A stretch of 5,962 bases of DNA, taken from NCBI GenBank assembly GCA_027296385.1, contig JAPUJD010000314.1, positions 1 to 5,962 on the forward strand, written 5' to 3'. Shown here piece after piece: positions 5,152 through 5,962 of the stretch. Made by a program: the position numbers and the translations under genes. Each line of letters opens with the position of its first letter. Position 1 is the first letter of the stretch. The notes beneath the pieces were generated by a model. The model saw nothing but the letters and a program-made list of their open reading frames with translations. It did not search any database and was not told the origin of the DNA. The DNA comes from Acidobacteriota bacterium (lineage in GTDB: Bacteria > Acidobacteriota > Thermoanaerobaculia > Multivoradales > JAHEKO01).

Positions 5152-5962
5152 ACAACGCGGAGCGTCGTTTGCAGGAAGTAGAAGAGCGCCTGAAGAACTT
5201 CGAGGCGCCGGAGCCGCCGGCGAGTCTGCTCGAGAGTATTCAGGTGGAGATTCCTGAGGATCTCGGCGGCCAGACCCATGCCCCTGATGCGCCGGCCCAT
5301 CGCCGGTTTCTGAAACTGGCGGCGTCTTTGGCCGTCGTTGCGGTCGGTGGAGTTCTCGGTTACCGGCTGCTCGAGGAGGGGCCGGCTCCGGGTGATGTCG
5401 TGACGCCGGAAGTGCCGATCGCGGAGCTGGAGCCGCTAAGGACTCCAGGTAAGGCTGAGATCGAGGGTCTCTCGACCATCGGGTCGTTGGATCTCGAGCT
5501 GGGCGAGACTAAGAGCGCGAGCGGCGGCCCGATCCCGAGTCCTGCACGTGAAGATTCGATCACGGTGACTTCCGAATCGCCGCTGGTCGACGAAGTCAAG
5601 CTCTCGAGCGGTCGTAGCGTAGGCCGGACCGAGGTCGAGGAGATCCCGTCAACGCCTGCGGGCTCGGCGGAGCCTGCCTCGGGGGTGAGGAATGAACTCG
5701 GTGAGGTCTTCCCCTCCCGCGGCGAGGCCGATGAGGACGCCGCGCGGAGGCGCAAGGAACTCCTGAGTCGGCTGCACGAGTTAGAACAGAGGAAGAGGGA
5801 TGGCAGGGACTCCGCCGCGCCGGCCTTGCCCAAGCCGAAGGCGAAGAGAGTGCCGATTCCCGACCTGAGTGAGGCCGTCCTGCTGGCGCCCCCGGCGGTC
5901 GCGGACGAAGTCTCCGTATTGGAGGACGCTTCTCACCTGGGGTACAACCGTCAGGTGGTCGA
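5148..5962 (+). CDS. Single-pass membrane protein, putative anti-sigma factor with TonB-plug-like segment (3' truncated)
   Basis: 271 codons are visible and the frame runs off the window. Residues 1-50 form a charged, helical, probably cytoplasmic part; PEPPASLLESIQVEIPEDL (22-40) resembles the short N-terminal segments of zinc-less anti-sigma-like proteins. A single membrane helix follows at about 55-73 (FLKLAASLAVVAVGGVLGY) after basic HRR. The rest would be periplasmic and is low-complexity, rich in Pro, Glu and Ser. Residues 137-168 (ITVTSESPLVDEV, then SVGRTEVEEIPST) closely match the start of the plug region in acidobacterial carboxypeptidase-regulatory/TonB receptors (VTAESPL-D ... LE-IPTA). 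A charged, possibly coiled-coil stretch lies at 195-221 (RRRKELLSRLHELEQRKRDG). GTG 5148 is set by GGAGG and the 4-nt overlap with the sigma gene, so this is the likely sigma partner. A von Willebrand A-type domain often follows in such proteins from memory, but none is visible here. The anti-sigma role is inferred from position and topology. Confidence 0.7.
   Translation, partial: MNNAERRLQEVEERLKNFEAPEPPASLLESIQVEIPEDLGGQTHAPDAPAHRRFLKLAASLAVVAVGGVLGYRLLEEGPAPGDVVTPEVPIAELEPLRTPGKAEIEGLSTIGSLDLELGETKSASGGPIPSPAREDSITVTSESPLVDEVKLSSGRSVGRTEVEEIPSTPAGSAEPASGVRNELGEVFPSRGEADEDAARRRKELLSRLHELEQRKRDGRDSAAPALPKPKAKRVPIPDLSEAVLLAPPAVADEVSVLEDASHLGYNRQVV

Noticed and set aside
5360..5833. 157-codon minus-strand Ser-rich open frame
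   Set aside because: It is antisense to the low-complexity periplasmic part of the sigma partner. The plus-strand frame has a ribosome site, coupling, a membrane helix and a recognisable motif.
1..5962. CRISPR array, tRNA, rRNA or riboswitch
   Set aside because: No spaced direct repeats, cloverleaf or conserved RNA motif was seen by eye. A covariance-model search was not possible.

Overview
The window is GC-rich bacterial DNA of about 65% GC by eye, densely coded and Gram-negative in character. It holds a secreted serine peptidase, a multipass sugar transferase of the polyprenyl-phosphate-dependent type, and an ECF sigma factor coupled to a membrane protein. That membrane protein carries a motif I associate with carboxypeptidase-regulatory/TonB-plug receptors of Acidobacteriota. 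I therefore favour an acidobacterial source (for example a Thermoanaerobaculia-like lineage) or a close relative. This is an inference from motif style, not a proven placement.

Layout. Bases 2-142 (+) encode the last 46 residues of a GT2-type polyprenyl/dolichyl-phosphate mannosyltransferase. Bases 146-311 are a non-coding 166-bp palindromic element with perfect 24-bp ends, squeezed between two convergent genes. Bases 316-2103 (-) encode a GT39/ArnT-like membrane glycosyltransferase. Its conserved N-terminal membrane helix lies upstream of any ATG, GTG or TTG, so the start is probably the AUA at 2103-2101, which overlaps the stop of the gene before it. Bases 2100-4313 (-) encode a secreted dipeptidyl-peptidase-IV-like S9 protease. 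Bases 4314-4554 are a divergent intergenic region with a strong 11-bp hairpin and a candidate ECF promoter. Bases 4555-5151 (+) encode an ECF sigma factor. From 5148 to the window end (+) runs a truncated single-pass membrane protein with an anti-sigma-like N-terminus and a TonB-plug-like segment.

How they fit together. The peptidase and the GT39 gene form a probable two-gene minus-strand operon (S9 peptidase first), with translational coupling at the junction. The GT2 and GT39 genes converge on the palindromic element. Their families act in sequence: GT2 enzymes make polyprenyl-phosphate sugars on the cytoplasmic face, and GT39 enzymes use such lipid-linked sugars on the outer face. The sigma factor and membrane protein form a separate, translationally coupled signalling pair (GTGA overlap, GGAGG Shine-Dalgarno). 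Nothing in the sequence proves a regulatory link between this pair and the divergent operon, but they share the intergenic region.

The most noteworthy points are the long palindrome inserted at a CTAG site, the missing canonical start of the GT39 gene, and the receptor-plug-like motif inside a putative anti-sigma protein.
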